From Acutalibacter sp. 1XD8-36 (GTDB taxonomy: Bacteria; Bacillota; Clostridia; Oscillospirales; Acutalibacteraceae): a stretch of 64,000 nucleotides of DNA. Positions within the stretch are counted from its first letter, which is position 1, and each line of letters opens with the position of its first letter. Shown piece by piece: positions 42,181 to 50,749 of the stretch. The notes under the pieces are model-generated. The model had not been told where the DNA came from and ran no database searches. It saw nothing but the letters and a program-made list of their open reading frames with translations. The translations under genes and the position numbers were made by a program. The stretch lies in assembly GCF_009917525.1 (NCBI RefSeq), contig NZ_QZDU01000004.1, positions 186,001-250,000 on the forward strand, in the 5' to 3' direction.

Positions 42181-43397
42181 TGGAGAGACGAAAGCCGGAA
42201 TTATTATCGCCTGCAGGTGATATGGAGAGACTGGAGGCGGCGGTGCGCTACGGCGCAGACGCGGTATATCTTGGAGGGAAGGACTACGGCATGAGGGCCG
42301 CGCCCGGGAACTTCACCCGGGAGGAGCTGAAAAGGGCGGTGGAGCTCTGCCATGGGTCGGGGGTGCGGGTGTATGTGACCTGCAATACCCTGCCGAGAAA
42401 CCATGAGCTCAGGGAGCTGCCGGGCTTTCTGGAATACTGCAAAGCAGTGGGCGTGGACGGCCTGATAATCTCGGATTTGGGGGTGCTGGCCCTGGCCCGG
42501 GAGCACGCTCCTGGGGTGGAGCTGCATGTGTCCACCCAGACAGGCATTGTCAACTACGCTGCCGCCAAAGCCTGCTATGACCTGGGGGCAAGGCGGGTGG
42601 TGCTGGCAAGGGAGGTGCCCCTTGCCGAGATAAGGGAGATTCGGGAGAATATCCCCCCGGACCTGGAGCTTGAGGCCTTTGTACACGGCAGCATGTGCGT
42701 CTCCTTTTCGGGCAGGTGCCTGCTGTCAAACTATATGACCGGGCGGGACGCCAACAGGGGCCAGTGCGCCCAGCCCTGCCGGTGGGAGTATTACCTGACT
42801 GAGAAAAAGCGCCCCCAGGAGCACTTCACCATCCTGGAGCAGGGGGACGGCACATATATCATGAACTCAAACGACCTGTGCATGATAGAGCATATCCCAA
42901 GGCTCATAGAGGCGGGGGTGTGCAGCCTGAAGATAGAGGGCAGGGCAAAATCCGCCTACTATGTGGCCTGCGTCACCGCGGCCTATAGGCGGGCCATAGA
43001 CTTCTTCTCCCGGCACCCCGGGGAGAGCCTGCCCCCTGAGATACTGGAGGAGACCGGGAAGATAAGCCATAGGGCCTACTCCACAGGCTTCTACTTCGGC
43101 GGGGGGCCGGGCCAGACCACGGACCGGGGCCAGTACATCAGGGACTACCAGGTGGCTGCGGTGTGCGCGGGGCGCATGGGGGACTATGTGGTGCTTAGCC
43201 AGCGCAACAGGTTCTCCAGGGGCTGCACAGTGGACGTGCTCCAGCCCGGCGGCGCGTTCACAGGGGAGCAGCTCAGTGAGATATATAATGAGGACTGGGA
43301 GCCAATCGAGAGCGCCCCCCACGCGGAAATGAGGGTGTACTGGAAGACTGGGCTGCCGGTGGAGGAGGGGGCCTACCTGAGGGTAAGGGCCGGGTGA
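42180..43397 (+). CDS. U32 family peptidase-like protein
   Basis: A 405-residue protein with the U32 signature EAFVHGSMCVSFSGRCLLSN followed by YMTGRDANRGQCAQPCRW, whose four Cys may bind an Fe-S cluster. The N-terminal TIM-barrel part begins ELLSPAGDMERLEAAVRYGADAVYLGG. Characterised members (RlhA, TrhP) act in RNA hydroxylation rather than proteolysis; Firmicute YrrN/YrrO are the closest named relatives by gene context, near mltG. A conserved neighbourhood mltG-U32 is typical of Firmicutes. The methyltransferase YrrM usual in Bacillus is missing. Confidence 0.9.
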   Translation: MERRKPELLSPAGDMERLEAAVRYGADAVYLGGKDYGMRAAPGNFTREELKRAVELCHGSGVRVYVTCNTLPRNHELRELPGFLEYCKAVGVDGLIISDLGVLALAREHAPGVELHVSTQTGIVNYAAAKACYDLGARRVVLAREVPLAEIREIRENIPPDLELEAFVHGSMCVSFSGRCLLSNYMTGRDANRGQCAQPCRWEYYLTEKKRPQEHFTILEQGDGTYIMNSNDLCMIEHIPRLIEAGVCSLKIEGRAKSAYYVACVTAAYRRAIDFFSRHPGESLPPEILEETGKISHRAYSTGFYFGGGPGQTTDRGQYIRDYQVAAVCAGRMGDYVVLSQRNRFSRGCTVDVLQPGGAFTGEQLSEIYNEDWEPIESAPHAEMRVYWKTGLPVEEGAYLRVRAG

Positions 43398-43411
43398 AGT
43401 GCAGAAACCCC

Positions 43412-43440
43412 TTGCATTCTCCAAAGAGCTGTGGTAAAAT
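43412..43440 (+). promoter_or_regulatory. promoter of the YjfB-like gene
   Basis: TTGCAT (43412-43417), 17-nt spacer, TAAAAT (43435-43440) with an extended TGG, 30 nt before the ATG. Confidence 0.8.
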
Positions 43441-43469
43441 ATTAGTATTAACAAAAAGGAGGTATCCGT

Positions 43470-43655
43470 ATGGACGGTATAAGTTCACTGGCTTCCATAC
43501 CCAGCGCCTACGGCGCAGTTGGGGCCATTGAGTCCGGGGACGGCTATGCGCTGAAGGTCACCAAGATGGCTATGGACGACACTCAGCAGCTGGCAATGCA
43601 GGAGATTCAGAAAATGCTGCCGCCAAGTCCCTATACCTTCGACGTTTACGCCTAA
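43470..43655 (+). CDS. YjfB-like small protein
   Basis: A 61-residue protein. The central ALKVTKMAMDDTQQLAMQEI and the C-terminal FDVYA agree with the YjfB putative-motility family pattern (V-x-V-x-K-x-A-M-D...-L-x-x-M-L...-D-x-x-A). SD AAAAAGGAGG. It has its own promoter and terminator. No flagellar genes are in the window, so the family's motility label is unsupported here. Confidence 0.65.
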   Translation: MDGISSLASIPSAYGAVGAIESGDGYALKVTKMAMDDTQQLAMQEIQKMLPPSPYTFDVYA

Positions 43656-43663
43656 GGCAGGAA

Positions 43664-43690
43664 GGGCCCCTTTTGGGGCCCTTTTTCTTT
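43664..43690 (+). terminator. terminator of the YjfB-like gene
   Basis: GGGCCCC / GGGGCCC stem with a TTTT loop, followed by TTTTTCTTT. Confidence 0.9.
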
Positions 43691-43695
43691 ACAGC

Positions 43696-43720
43696 AAAAG
43701 GGAGAGCTCCAGGCTCTCCC
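43696..43720 (-). terminator. terminator of the esterase operon
   Basis: Minus strand GGGAGAGC / GCTCTCCC stem with a 5-nt loop, followed by TTTTGC. It ends the operon reading leftwards from 45985. Confidence 0.75.
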
Positions 43721-43732
43721 TTAAATAGTTGG

Positions 43733-44710
43733 TTAAATATTGAGCTCCAACCCAAGCCAAGCCTTGGCAAGCTGGGGCCAGACCCGGGCTATCCCGCAGT
43801 CGCGCTCAAGCTTTTTTTGGTACTCCGGGTCCGGTGTGCCGGGCGGGGCGAAGAAGCCGTCAAGGGCTCCGGGGGAGACGCCCTCTATCCCGCCGGACTT
43901 CAGCTTATCCATGAGGGCCTTGATGGGGGCCATGGTGTAGGTGTCGCCGTGGCTGTTCCGGAGCCAGGCGTCGTTTGCAAGGGAGAGGCCGTGCTGACCG
44001 CTTGTGAACACGTGGTGGGCAAAGTCCACCCCCGCCGCTTTACAGGCTCCCGAGAAAAGATAGCTGTTTTCAACCGGCACGCAGTCGTCCTCGGCAGTCT
44101 GCCACAGGAAGCAGGGCGGGGCCTTATCTGTCACCTGTGTCTCAAGGCTCATGTAATGAAGGAGCTCCGGGCTGGGCTCACGGCCCAGCAGGGCGTCGAA
44201 GGAGCCCCGGTGGGCATACTCCCCGGAGGTTATCACAGGGTAGCTGAGTATGGCGGCGCCGGGCCGGTTGGAGATACCAGCGTACTGGGGGGAGGGGTCC
44301 TCCACGTCCTGCCAGTGGACGCATAGGCTGGCGCTGAGGTGCCCCCCTGCCGAGAAGCCGCAGACAGCCAGCTTTTCAGGGTCTATATGAAACGCTCCGG
44401 CATTCTTCCTCACATAGCGCACGGCCCTTGAGAGGTCCCATAGGGGCTGCATAAGAAGGGGCTCGATGGTCAGCGGATTCACGGTGTAGGTGAGCACAAA
44501 GGCATTATAGCCGGAGTTATAAAACTCCATAGCCACAGGCTCGGCCTCGCTGGGGGCAACGAAGCAGTAGCCGCCGCCGGGGACCACCATCATGGCAGGG
44601 TGCAAGGACGGACTGGTATGGATATAGCTGACAATAAAGGGCTCAAACCCTGCCGATAGAGGGTACTTATATTCCCCCGGGGCCCATATAGGGTGAGTTT
44701 GCTTTTCCAT
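43733..44710 (-). CDS. alpha/beta hydrolase (esterase-like)
   Basis: A 325-residue hydrolase of the acetyl-esterase/BD-FAE type. An oxyanion segment MVVPGGGYCFVAPSEAEPVA is followed by the nucleophile elbow VCGFSAGGHLSASL (Ser about residue 120), an acidic residue in WQTAEDDCVPVENS, and the His in FTSGQHGLSLAND. There is no signal peptide, so it is cytoplasmic; related enzymes deacetylate imported xylo-oligosaccharides or other acylated sugars. It is 12 nt behind a second esterase gene, forming a two-gene operon. Confidence 0.85.
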   Translation of the reverse strand: MEKQTHPIWAPGEYKYPLSAGFEPFIVSYIHTSPSLHPAMMVVPGGGYCFVAPSEAEPVAMEFYNSGYNAFVLTYTVNPLTIEPLLMQPLWDLSRAVRYVRKNAGAFHIDPEKLAVCGFSAGGHLSASLCVHWQDVEDPSPQYAGISNRPGAAILSYPVITSGEYAHRGSFDALLGREPSPELLHYMSLETQVTDKAPPCFLWQTAEDDCVPVENSYLFSGACKAAGVDFAHHVFTSGQHGLSLANDAWLRNSHGDTYTMAPIKALMDKLKSGGIEGVSPGALDGFFAPPGTPDPEYQKKLERDCGIARVWPQLAKAWLGLELNI

Positions 44711-44722
44711 AGGTGTTTACCC

Positions 44723-45985
44723 TCACTTCTTCTGCTTAGCAAGCCACTGGAGCAGGGTGACGGCCTCGCAGCCTATTGTCACAGGCTTGCCGTCGTAGCC
44801 CAGGGTGCAGTCGTCGTTCAGCATGGGTATCCAGGCAAAATGGCCGATATACTCGAAGGGATTGCCCTCTGCGTCTACAAAGCCCTCGTGGATATCTTTT
44901 ATATTGTCCCAGAAGGTGAAGTGGACATTTTTCGCCCCGGCGGAGATAAGGCGGTTATAGGTGGGCAGGACAGTCTCCTCGGGCTTCACCACAGGGTCGT
45001 TCTTGGCGTGGGTAAACCAGATGGCCTTGTCTTTTATGCTCTGGATATTGCCGTCGGTGATGGTCTCGTCATACAGCGCCTCGCAGACAGGGAAGGCAGC
45101 CGCGAAGTAATCGGGGTGGTCTATAAGCATGCGGGTAGTCATGAAGCCGCCGTTGCTGTCGCCGCCGATATATATGCGCTCCCTGTCAATATTCCCGTTG
45201 CGGGAGACAAAATCCTCTATGCAGTCCATGAGGGCCTTGCTGTAAATGCTCCTGCCTGTTCGCCCATACTCCCCAGTGCCGTCGTTCATCCAGAAGGTGG
45301 GGGTCTGAGGGGCCAGAACGTATGCCCCGCCGAAGAGCTTCTGCACCTTCTCTGAGCTGAGGGCCACCACCTTATTGCCCATATACGCCACAGAGGGGTC
45401 CGTGCCGCCCTCACCTGCGCCGTGCAGCCAGATAATAAGGGGCCTGGGGCCGGGCTCAACGGTCTGGGGGATATAATAGCCGTAGTTTAGGGGCTCAGAG
45501 GTGCGGGAGGTGTCGTTTATCCAGCCCTCTGAGTCCGGGCAGGAGGAGCCCAGGGGATAGTCGTATGTAAGCCCGGACAGTGCGCTGTCCCGAGCCTCCA
45601 CAGGCTTGGTCTGGGTGACAGTAAAGCGCATGTTCACAAACACGTTCAGCCCTTTTGGTGCGGAGATACAGGAGGCAAGCTGGTGCAGGGGGCCGTAGGC
45701 CAGCTCCAGAGTGACAAAATCCCCGGAGTCCTGGGGCTCTCCTGAGAGGCCCGAGGGGTATGCCTTTGTTACAGGGATATACCCCTGGCTGGGCTCCTTA
45801 TTGTCCACAGCCATCCAGGACTTGGGAAGCAGCAGCAGCTCCCCCTTCTCGTCCATGCGCTCAACGTACACTGAGAAGCTTCCGGGCTCCACCGCCTTCA
45901 CAGGGGAGGGCACGGGCAGAATGATTTTTGTGACATAGGGGCCAAAGTCGGTGATACGGGTATGGGTGTAGTAACCTTTGCTCAT
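44723..45985 (-). CDS. PHB depolymerase/prolyl oligopeptidase-like esterase
   Basis: A 420-residue protein. The ATG at 45985 follows AAGGAG with 8 nt spacing. The N-terminal about 150 residues form a beta-rich domain. The alpha/beta hydrolase domain begins PRPLIIWLHGAGEGGTDPS; nucleophile elbow YIGGDSNGGFMTTRML (Ser about 267), Asp in THAKNDPVVKPEE, His in EYIGHFAWIPML. This layout matches multidomain feruloyl/acetyl-esterase-like peptidases of gut Firmicutes. No signal peptide is visible. The substrate is probably an acylated glycan, an inference from the family. Confidence 0.8.
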   Translation of the reverse strand: MSKGYYTHTRITDFGPYVTKIILPVPSPVKAVEPGSFSVYVERMDEKGELLLLPKSWMAVDNKEPSQGYIPVTKAYPSGLSGEPQDSGDFVTLELAYGPLHQLASCISAPKGLNVFVNMRFTVTQTKPVEARDSALSGLTYDYPLGSSCPDSEGWINDTSRTSEPLNYGYYIPQTVEPGPRPLIIWLHGAGEGGTDPSVAYMGNKVVALSSEKVQKLFGGAYVLAPQTPTFWMNDGTGEYGRTGRSIYSKALMDCIEDFVSRNGNIDRERIYIGGDSNGGFMTTRMLIDHPDYFAAAFPVCEALYDETITDGNIQSIKDKAIWFTHAKNDPVVKPEETVLPTYNRLISAGAKNVHFTFWDNIKDIHEGFVDAEGNPFEYIGHFAWIPMLNDDCTLGYDGKPVTIGCEAVTLLQWLAKQKK

Positions 45986-46053
45986 TATATATGCTCCTTT
46001 GCGTGTTTTTTTAATTATATCGCATAGGCCGCCGGGTGTCAAGATATTGGTAC

Positions 46054-46083
46054 TTGCAATCGGTGTGAGAATACGTTTATAAT
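46054..46083 (+). promoter_or_regulatory. ydcF-like promoter
   Basis: TTGCAA (46054-46059), 18-nt spacer, TATAAT (46078-46083), 31 nt before the ATG at 46115. Confidence 0.8.
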
Positions 46084-46114
46084 AATATCAAGCATACTGA
46101 AAGGGGGAGATTAT

Positions 46115-47143
46115 ATGCTTGAAATTATGTCCGGCGCCACCCTCACCCTCCTTATAATCTTCGGGGCAGTTATGCTCCGGGAGCCCAGGAGCCTTTGGAG
46201 CGGGGTGCTGTTTTTCATACTGGTGCTGGACCTGGCGGTGTTCTCTGTGGTTATAGCCGCCGTATACAGCAGCTGGCTCTCGGAGCACGAGATAGTCATA
46301 TGGCTGCTTTTGGCACTGACCCTGATAGCCGGGCTGCTTGTGCTGGCGTTCCCGTTGTTTTTACTGGTGATGTTCATAGTTGAGGGCGTGAAGATAGTGC
46401 GCAGGGAGGGCCTTAGCCCCTCGAACCTGCTGTCGCTGATATTCGCGGCCCTATGGTTTGGCTTCATCTTCATCTGGCCTGTGGTGGGCACTATGCAGCA
46501 GGGCACACTGGGGCTTATACTTTATGTGATAGTCAGCTTCTCTGCCGTATATATACTGGCGCTGATGGCAATGTTTGTGCTCTCGGCCCTGCTGAACCTT
46601 ATGCACCTGGGCAGGAGAAGGCGGCTGGACTATATAGTCGTGCTGGGCGCGGGGCTGGACGGCTCCAGGATAACGCCCCTCTTAGCCGCCAGAATCGACC
46701 GCGGCATACAGCTTCTCAGATATAACCCCAAAGCGCGGCTTATCCTCTCAGGGGGCCAGGGCCCGGGGGAGGATTTGCCCGAGGGGGAGGCTATGGCGGC
46801 ATATGCCATAGAGCGCGGGGTTGAGCCCGGGAGAGTGATAATAGAGCGGGAGTCGGTGAACACCGAGGAAAACCTGCGCTTCTCCCGCAGGCTGATGGAG
46901 GGCAGGCGCCCCAGGATAGCCATAGTCACCACGGCCTACCATGTGTTCCGCTCGCTGATACTGGCAAAGCACCAGGGCATACGCTGCATAGGCTTCGGGG
47001 CCAGGACCAAGTGGTATTTTACCTTAAACGCCGCCCTCAGGGAGTTTGCAGGCTACCTATCCCTCACCAGGAAGAAGCATATTGCCGTGCTGGGGATATT
47101 CGCCATGCTAATGCTTATACTGTATGGGCTGACTACAATATAG
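46115..47143 (+). CDS. YdcF/SanA-like membrane protein (DUF218)
   Basis: A 342-residue protein. Five or so TM helices occupy residues 5-165, then a DUF218 domain from about 170: LDYIVVLGAGLDGSRITPLL, PKARLILSGGQGPGEDLPEGEAM, ESVNTEENLRFSRRLM, IVTTAYHVFRSLILAK. A terminal TM lies at about 320-340. YdcF-like proteins bind nucleotide-like ligands and ElyC/SanA relatives act in envelope homeostasis. It is followed 14 nt later by a HAD phosphatase. Specific role unknown. Confidence 0.88.
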   Translation: MLEIMSGATLTLLIIFGAVMLREPRSLWSGVLFFILVLDLAVFSVVIAAVYSSWLSEHEIVIWLLLALTLIAGLLVLAFPLFLLVMFIVEGVKIVRREGLSPSNLLSLIFAALWFGFIFIWPVVGTMQQGTLGLILYVIVSFSAVYILALMAMFVLSALLNLMHLGRRRRLDYIVVLGAGLDGSRITPLLAARIDRGIQLLRYNPKARLILSGGQGPGEDLPEGEAMAAYAIERGVEPGRVIIERESVNTEENLRFSRRLMEGRRPRIAIVTTAYHVFRSLILAKHQGIRCIGFGARTKWYFTLNAALREFAGYLSLTRKKHIAVLGIFAMLMLILYGLTTI

Positions 47144-47157
47144 AGAGGCGTATTTAC

Positions 47158-47793
47158 ATGAAATATAAACGTATTGTATGGGACTGGAACGGCACCCTGT
47201 TTGACGACGTCCAAGTGTGCATAGACGTGATGAACGGCATGCTGGAAAGGCGTGGGCTAAAGGAGCTCACCCCGGAGCGCTACCGGGAGATATTCACCTT
47301 CCCCGTAGAGGATTACTACAAAGCGGCAGGCTGGGACTTTTCCCGGGAGCCCTTTGCAGAGCTGGCGGTGGAGTACATCACCGAATACCTTCGTCGGGCC
47401 GCTGGCTGCGGGCTGCGCCGGGGAGCGGCGGAGGTGCTGGAAAAGCTCCGGGAGCGGGGGTATGTCCAGCTGATAGCCTCTGCCTCTGAGGCCGCGGCCC
47501 TGACAGAGCAGGTAAGGCGCTGCGGCATTGAGGGGCTCTTTGAGGCGGTGCTGGGCCTTGGCGATGTGTTTGCCGTCACCAAGGAGGGCCTTGCCAGGGA
47601 GTACATGAGGGCAGGGGGAATAGCCCCAGAGGAGGTAGTTTTCATTGGGGACACAGCCCACGACTGGCAGGTGGCAAGGGCCATAGGCTGCGACTGTATT
47701 CTGATAGAGGGCGGGCATATGAGCCGCCAAAGGCTCAGGGAGACAGGCTGTAAAATTCTCCCGGCACTGGACGGGCTATTGGAAGCGGTATAA
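47158..47793 (+). CDS. HAD-family hydrolase (phosphoglycolate phosphatase-like)
   Basis: A 211-residue HAD phosphatase. ATG 47158 gives MKYKRIVWDWNGTLFDD, the catalytic DxD variant being D-W-N-G-T (the second Asp is Asn, as in many members of this subgroup). Motif II is LIASASEAA, motif III Lys is in AVTKEGLA, and motif IV is VVFIGDTAHDWQVARAIG. It is probably co-transcribed with the YdcF-like gene. The substrate is unknown. The Asn at the second position could alter chemistry and deserves care when naming it. Confidence 0.85.
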   Translation: MKYKRIVWDWNGTLFDDVQVCIDVMNGMLERRGLKELTPERYREIFTFPVEDYYKAAGWDFSREPFAELAVEYITEYLRRAAGCGLRRGAAEVLEKLRERGYVQLIASASEAAALTEQVRRCGIEGLFEAVLGLGDVFAVTKEGLAREYMRAGGIAPEEVVFIGDTAHDWQVARAIGCDCILIEGGHMSRQRLRETGCKILPALDGLLEAV

Positions 47794-47796
47794 AAA

Positions 47797-47835
47797 CACC
47801 GGGCGGGGATTTGCTCCCTGTCCGGTATTTTTATA
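47797..47835 (+). terminator. terminator after the HAD gene
   Basis: ACCGGGCGGGGA / TCCCTGTCCGGT-type stem (about 12 bp with G-U pairs), followed by ATTTTTAT. Confidence 0.85.
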
Positions 47836-47849
47836 ATTATTTATTATAG

Positions 47850-48626
47850 TTATTTGTCCTTATTATCCTGACCCTGGGCCGCGGCCTGCATGTCACCGGA
47901 GTTATCGGCTTTGGTGACCGTCCTGGTGGTGCCGCCGGAGACGTATACCCGCCCGCACTCGGGGCAGATATCTGTGTGCATGGTGACCGTCTGGCTCACC
48001 ACCTTGCGGCCCTCCTTCTGGGCCTTGGCCTGCTCGTGGGCCACATGCTCCAGCTCATGGCCCCGCACGGCAGCCGGGGCGGCGTCCGCGTCGATATGGG
48101 TGGGGGTCTGGAAGGAAACGCTGGAGTCATCGGAGCCGTCCTGGTACTTGCGCTCCTCACAGGTCTGGCAGCGGCCCTCCTCGGCGGCCTGCTGCGCGCC
48201 GTCTGCGCCAAGGAGCTCGTCAAGCTCTATGCCGTCGTGCCCGGGAAGCTCCGGGCCGGACTCTGCACCCTCGCCGCCAGGGTACTGCACGCGCATCCGG
48301 GCGGCCATCTCGGCTGGGTAGGCCCCGGGCAGCACTGTGCCGGGGACAGACTCCTCATAGCCCTGGGTGAATGGGCTGGGCCCAGAGTAGGCATGCTCCG
48401 GGGCGAGCACCCTGCTGCGCCCGGCCTGCTCGGCATGGTACGCGCCGGAGAACAGGGAGGCGCCCAGGTTTACCCTGTTTGGGGCCTCGGAGTATACAGG
48501 CAGCGGGGAGCGCACCGGTGTTACCGGGGTCTCGGGGCTTGCCTGCCGCTGGGAGCGCTGGAGGCGGTAATTATATATGCTTGTAATATTCGTACTGGGG
48601 TTTAAGGATGAAACCGGGTTTAGCAT
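47850..48626 (-). CDS. SprA-related putative metalloprotease
   Basis: A 258-residue protein. The C-terminal half carries RCQTCEERKYQDGSDD, then SFQTPTHIDADAAPAAVRGH and the zinc motif HELEH within RGHELEHVAHEQ (about residue 189). A second Cys pair is in MHTDICPECGRVYVSGG. This is the SprA/CJM1_0395-type putative metalloprotease domain. The N-terminal 130 residues are low-complexity and Pro/Ala/Ser-rich. No signal peptide is seen. It has its own promoter; the substrate is unknown. Confidence 0.82.
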   Translation of the reverse strand: MLNPVSSLNPSTNITSIYNYRLQRSQRQASPETPVTPVRSPLPVYSEAPNRVNLGASLFSGAYHAEQAGRSRVLAPEHAYSGPSPFTQGYEESVPGTVLPGAYPAEMAARMRVQYPGGEGAESGPELPGHDGIELDELLGADGAQQAAEEGRCQTCEERKYQDGSDDSSVSFQTPTHIDADAAPAAVRGHELEHVAHEQAKAQKEGRKVVSQTVTMHTDICPECGRVYVSGGTTRTVTKADNSGDMQAAAQGQDNKDK

Positions 48627-48661
48627 TTTGAAACACCTCTGTAAGAGTGATATACGTTAGT

Positions 48662-48690
48662 ATTATAACCCATTTTAAGGAAAAGTACAA
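48662..48690 (-). promoter_or_regulatory. promoter of the SprA-like gene
   Basis: Minus strand TTGTAC (48690-48685), 17-nt spacer, TATAAT (48667-48662), 36 nt before the ATG at 48626. Confidence 0.8.
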
Positions 48691-48719
48691 TAGCCCCGGC
48701 AAAAAATTTTGATTTTCTA

Positions 48720-48748
48720 TTGACAATCCCGCTTCACTATGATAAAAT
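48720..48748 (+). promoter_or_regulatory. promoter of the T-box/trpB2 unit
   Basis: Perfect TTGACA (48720-48725), 17-nt spacer, TAAAAT (48743-48748). Transcription would start near 48755, at the T-box 5' end. Confidence 0.9.
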
Positions 48749-48759
48749 ACGATAAACCG

Positions 48760-49076
48760 TTGAGAAAGTGTGAGTAGGCAGTCTTGGCACCCTACAGAGA
48801 GCGGCGCACAGGTGGAAGCGCTGCGGGCATGAGAGGCTGGATGAATGGGCTTTCGAGGGCAAACCGAAAGTAGCGTATATGAGTAGGGGAGACGGAGAGG
48901 CGCTCCGTTATAAAGAGGCGGCGCATAGTGGGGCGGATATGTCCTTGTGCGCGTTTGAGAGGACGCTTTATGTGTTAAGGCGTCAAGCCGGGTGGCACCG
49001 CAGGAGTGAGCTTCAGCTGTTATTGAATGTTTTTACCCCTGTCCCAGCAGAAACTTTGCCGGGACGGGGGTTTTTG
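48760..49076 (+). promoter_or_regulatory. T-box leader of trpB2
   Basis: A tRNA-sensing riboswitch of about 315 nt. The hallmark T-box GGGTGGCACCGCAGG is at 48990-49004. Upstream are a stem I with the CTACAGAGAGC and GGTGGAAGC elements and a CTTTCGAG segment. A terminator (CCCCTGTCCC 49036-49045 with GGGACGGGGG 49061-49070, then TTTTT) closes it. The variable base in TGGC is C, which would pair with a G discriminator, as in tRNA-Trp. A TGG at 48846-48848 is a candidate specifier, but I did not resolve the fold. Uncharged tRNA-Trp should permit read-through to trpB2. Confidence 0.93.
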
Positions 49077-49118
49077 CGTCCCGGACACTATACCATCTAT
49101 ATGAAAGGATGACGTAAA

Positions 49119-50489
49119 ATGAGCGAGAAGAAAATTCCCTACAAGATTTACCTGGAAGAGAGCGAAATGCCCAGGGCATGGTATAACCTGAGGGCCCATA
49201 TGAAGAATAAGCCCGCCCCCCTGCTAAACCCCGGAACCCTAAAGCCCATGACGGCAGAGGAGCTCTCGGTGGTGTTCTGCGATGAGCTTGTAAAGCAGGA
49301 GATGGACAACGACACCGCCTATTTCGAGATACCTGGTGAGATAAGGGACTTCTACAAGATGTACCGCCCCTCCCCCCTGGTGCGGGCCTACTGCCTGGAG
49401 GAGAAGCTGCAGACCCCCGCCAAGATATACTATAAATTTGAGGGAAACAACACCTCGGGCTCCCACAAGCTGAACTCGGCTATCGCCCAGGCCTACTACG
49501 CCAAGAACCAGGGGCTTAAGGGCGTAACCACCGAGACCGGCGCGGGACAGTGGGGCACGGCGCTCTCCATGGCCTGCTCCTACCTTGGGCTGGACTGCCG
49601 GGTGTACATGGTGAAATGCTCCTACGAGCAGAAGCCCTTCAGGCGTGAGGTAATGAAGGTCTACGGCGCCGATGTGACGCCCTCTCCGTCAGACACCACC
49701 AATGTGGGCCGTAAGATACTTGCGGAATACCCCGGCACCGGCGGCTCCTTGGGCTGCGCCATAAGCGAGGCGGTGGAGGTCGCCACCTCCACAGAGGGAT
49801 ACAGGTACGTGCTGGGCTCAGTTTTGAACCAGGTGCTCCTGCACCAGTCCATTATCGGCCTTGAGACCAAGACGGCAATGGACAAGTACGGGATAAAGCC
49901 GGATATCATAATAGGCTGCGCCGGCGGCGGCAGCAACCTGGGCGGCCTTATCTCCCCCTTTATGGGCGAGAAGCTCCGGGGGGAGGCCGACTACCGCTTC
50001 ATTGCAGTTGAGCCCGCCAGCTGTCCCAGCTTCACCAGGGGCGAGTACCGCTACGACTACTGCGACACCGGCATGGTATGCCCCCTGTCGAAGATGTACA
50101 CCCTGGGCAGCGGCTTTATCCCCAGCTCGGACCATGCGGGGGGCCTCAGGTTCCACGGCATGAGCAGCGTGCTGTCGCAGCTCTACGACGACGGCCTTAT
50201 GGAGGCTATATCCGTGAAGCAGACCGATGTGTTCAGGGCCGCCGAGGAGTTCGCAAGGGTGGAGGGTATACTGCCCGCCCCGGAGAGCAGCCACGCCATT
50301 TTAGCCGCCGTGAACGAGGCCCTCAGGTGCAGGGAGACCGGCGAGGAGAAGACCATCCTGTTTGGGCTTACCGGCACAGGCTACTTTGATTTGATGGCCT
50401 ATGAGCGTTTCCATAAGGGGGAGATGGTGGACACTATACCCGCCGACGAGGACATCAGGAAGGCCCTTGACAAGCTGCCGAAAGTATAA
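49119..50489 (+). CDS. trpB2: TrpB-like PLP-dependent enzyme (TrpB2)
   Basis: A 456-residue tryptophan synthase beta chain of the TrpB2 class, longer than TrpB1 and with the extended N-terminus (KIYLEESEMPRAWYNLRAHM). The PLP lysine is in NNTSGSHKLNSAIAQAYYA, the allyl motif is TTETGAGQWGTALSMA, and the phosphate cup CAGGGSNLGGL. TrpB2 enzymes condense indole with serine and usually act without TrpA. No other trp genes are adjacent, so it may salvage indole. The T-box upstream links expression to tRNA charging. Confidence 0.94.
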   Translation: MSEKKIPYKIYLEESEMPRAWYNLRAHMKNKPAPLLNPGTLKPMTAEELSVVFCDELVKQEMDNDTAYFEIPGEIRDFYKMYRPSPLVRAYCLEEKLQTPAKIYYKFEGNNTSGSHKLNSAIAQAYYAKNQGLKGVTTETGAGQWGTALSMACSYLGLDCRVYMVKCSYEQKPFRREVMKVYGADVTPSPSDTTNVGRKILAEYPGTGGSLGCAISEAVEVATSTEGYRYVLGSVLNQVLLHQSIIGLETKTAMDKYGIKPDIIIGCAGGGSNLGGLISPFMGEKLRGEADYRFIAVEPASCPSFTRGEYRYDYCDTGMVCPLSKMYTLGSGFIPSSDHAGGLRFHGMSSVLSQLYDDGLMEAISVKQTDVFRAAEEFARVEGILPAPESSHAILAAVNEALRCRETGEEKTILFGLTGTGYFDLMAYERFHKGEMVDTIPADEDIRKALDKLPKV

Positions 50490-50554
50490 AATCAGGGTAA
50501 TTTTCCTAAGATTTTCTTACAATTTTATTAAATCCGAATATCTAGTGGACAAAT

Positions 50555-50588
50555 ACCGGCGGGGATACCAAATGCCCGCCGGTTTTCA
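50555..50588 (+). terminator. trpB2 terminator
   Basis: Perfect 9-bp stem ACCGGCGGG / CCCGCCGGT, loop of 11 nt, followed by TTTTCACTGTTTT. The rest of the gap to 50663 shows no gene. Confidence 0.85.
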
Positions 50589-50662
50589 CTGTTTTACAGC
50601 AGTTTTTGGGCCCATGGAAGCCCCCTTATCCCTTGAAATAACTGGAATTCCGGCAGAAAAGA

Positions 50663-50691
50663 TTGCAATTTTGTAACCTTTCTGTTATAAT
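50663..50691 (+). promoter_or_regulatory. promoter of the SLH/lysozyme-like gene
   Basis: TTGCAA (50663-50668), 17-nt spacer, perfect TATAAT (50686-50691), 58 nt before the ATG. Confidence 0.85.
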
Positions 50692-50749
50692 TGGCCTCAC
50701 CGGGGGAGTGTTTTGCCCGGGCGACTTATTTTGGAGGTACAGCTTTACT

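Noticed and set aside
48879..49112. 77-aa plus-strand ORF before trpB2
   Set aside because: It lies within the T-box leader and spans the T-box sequence and terminator; it has no SD and encodes structural RNA.
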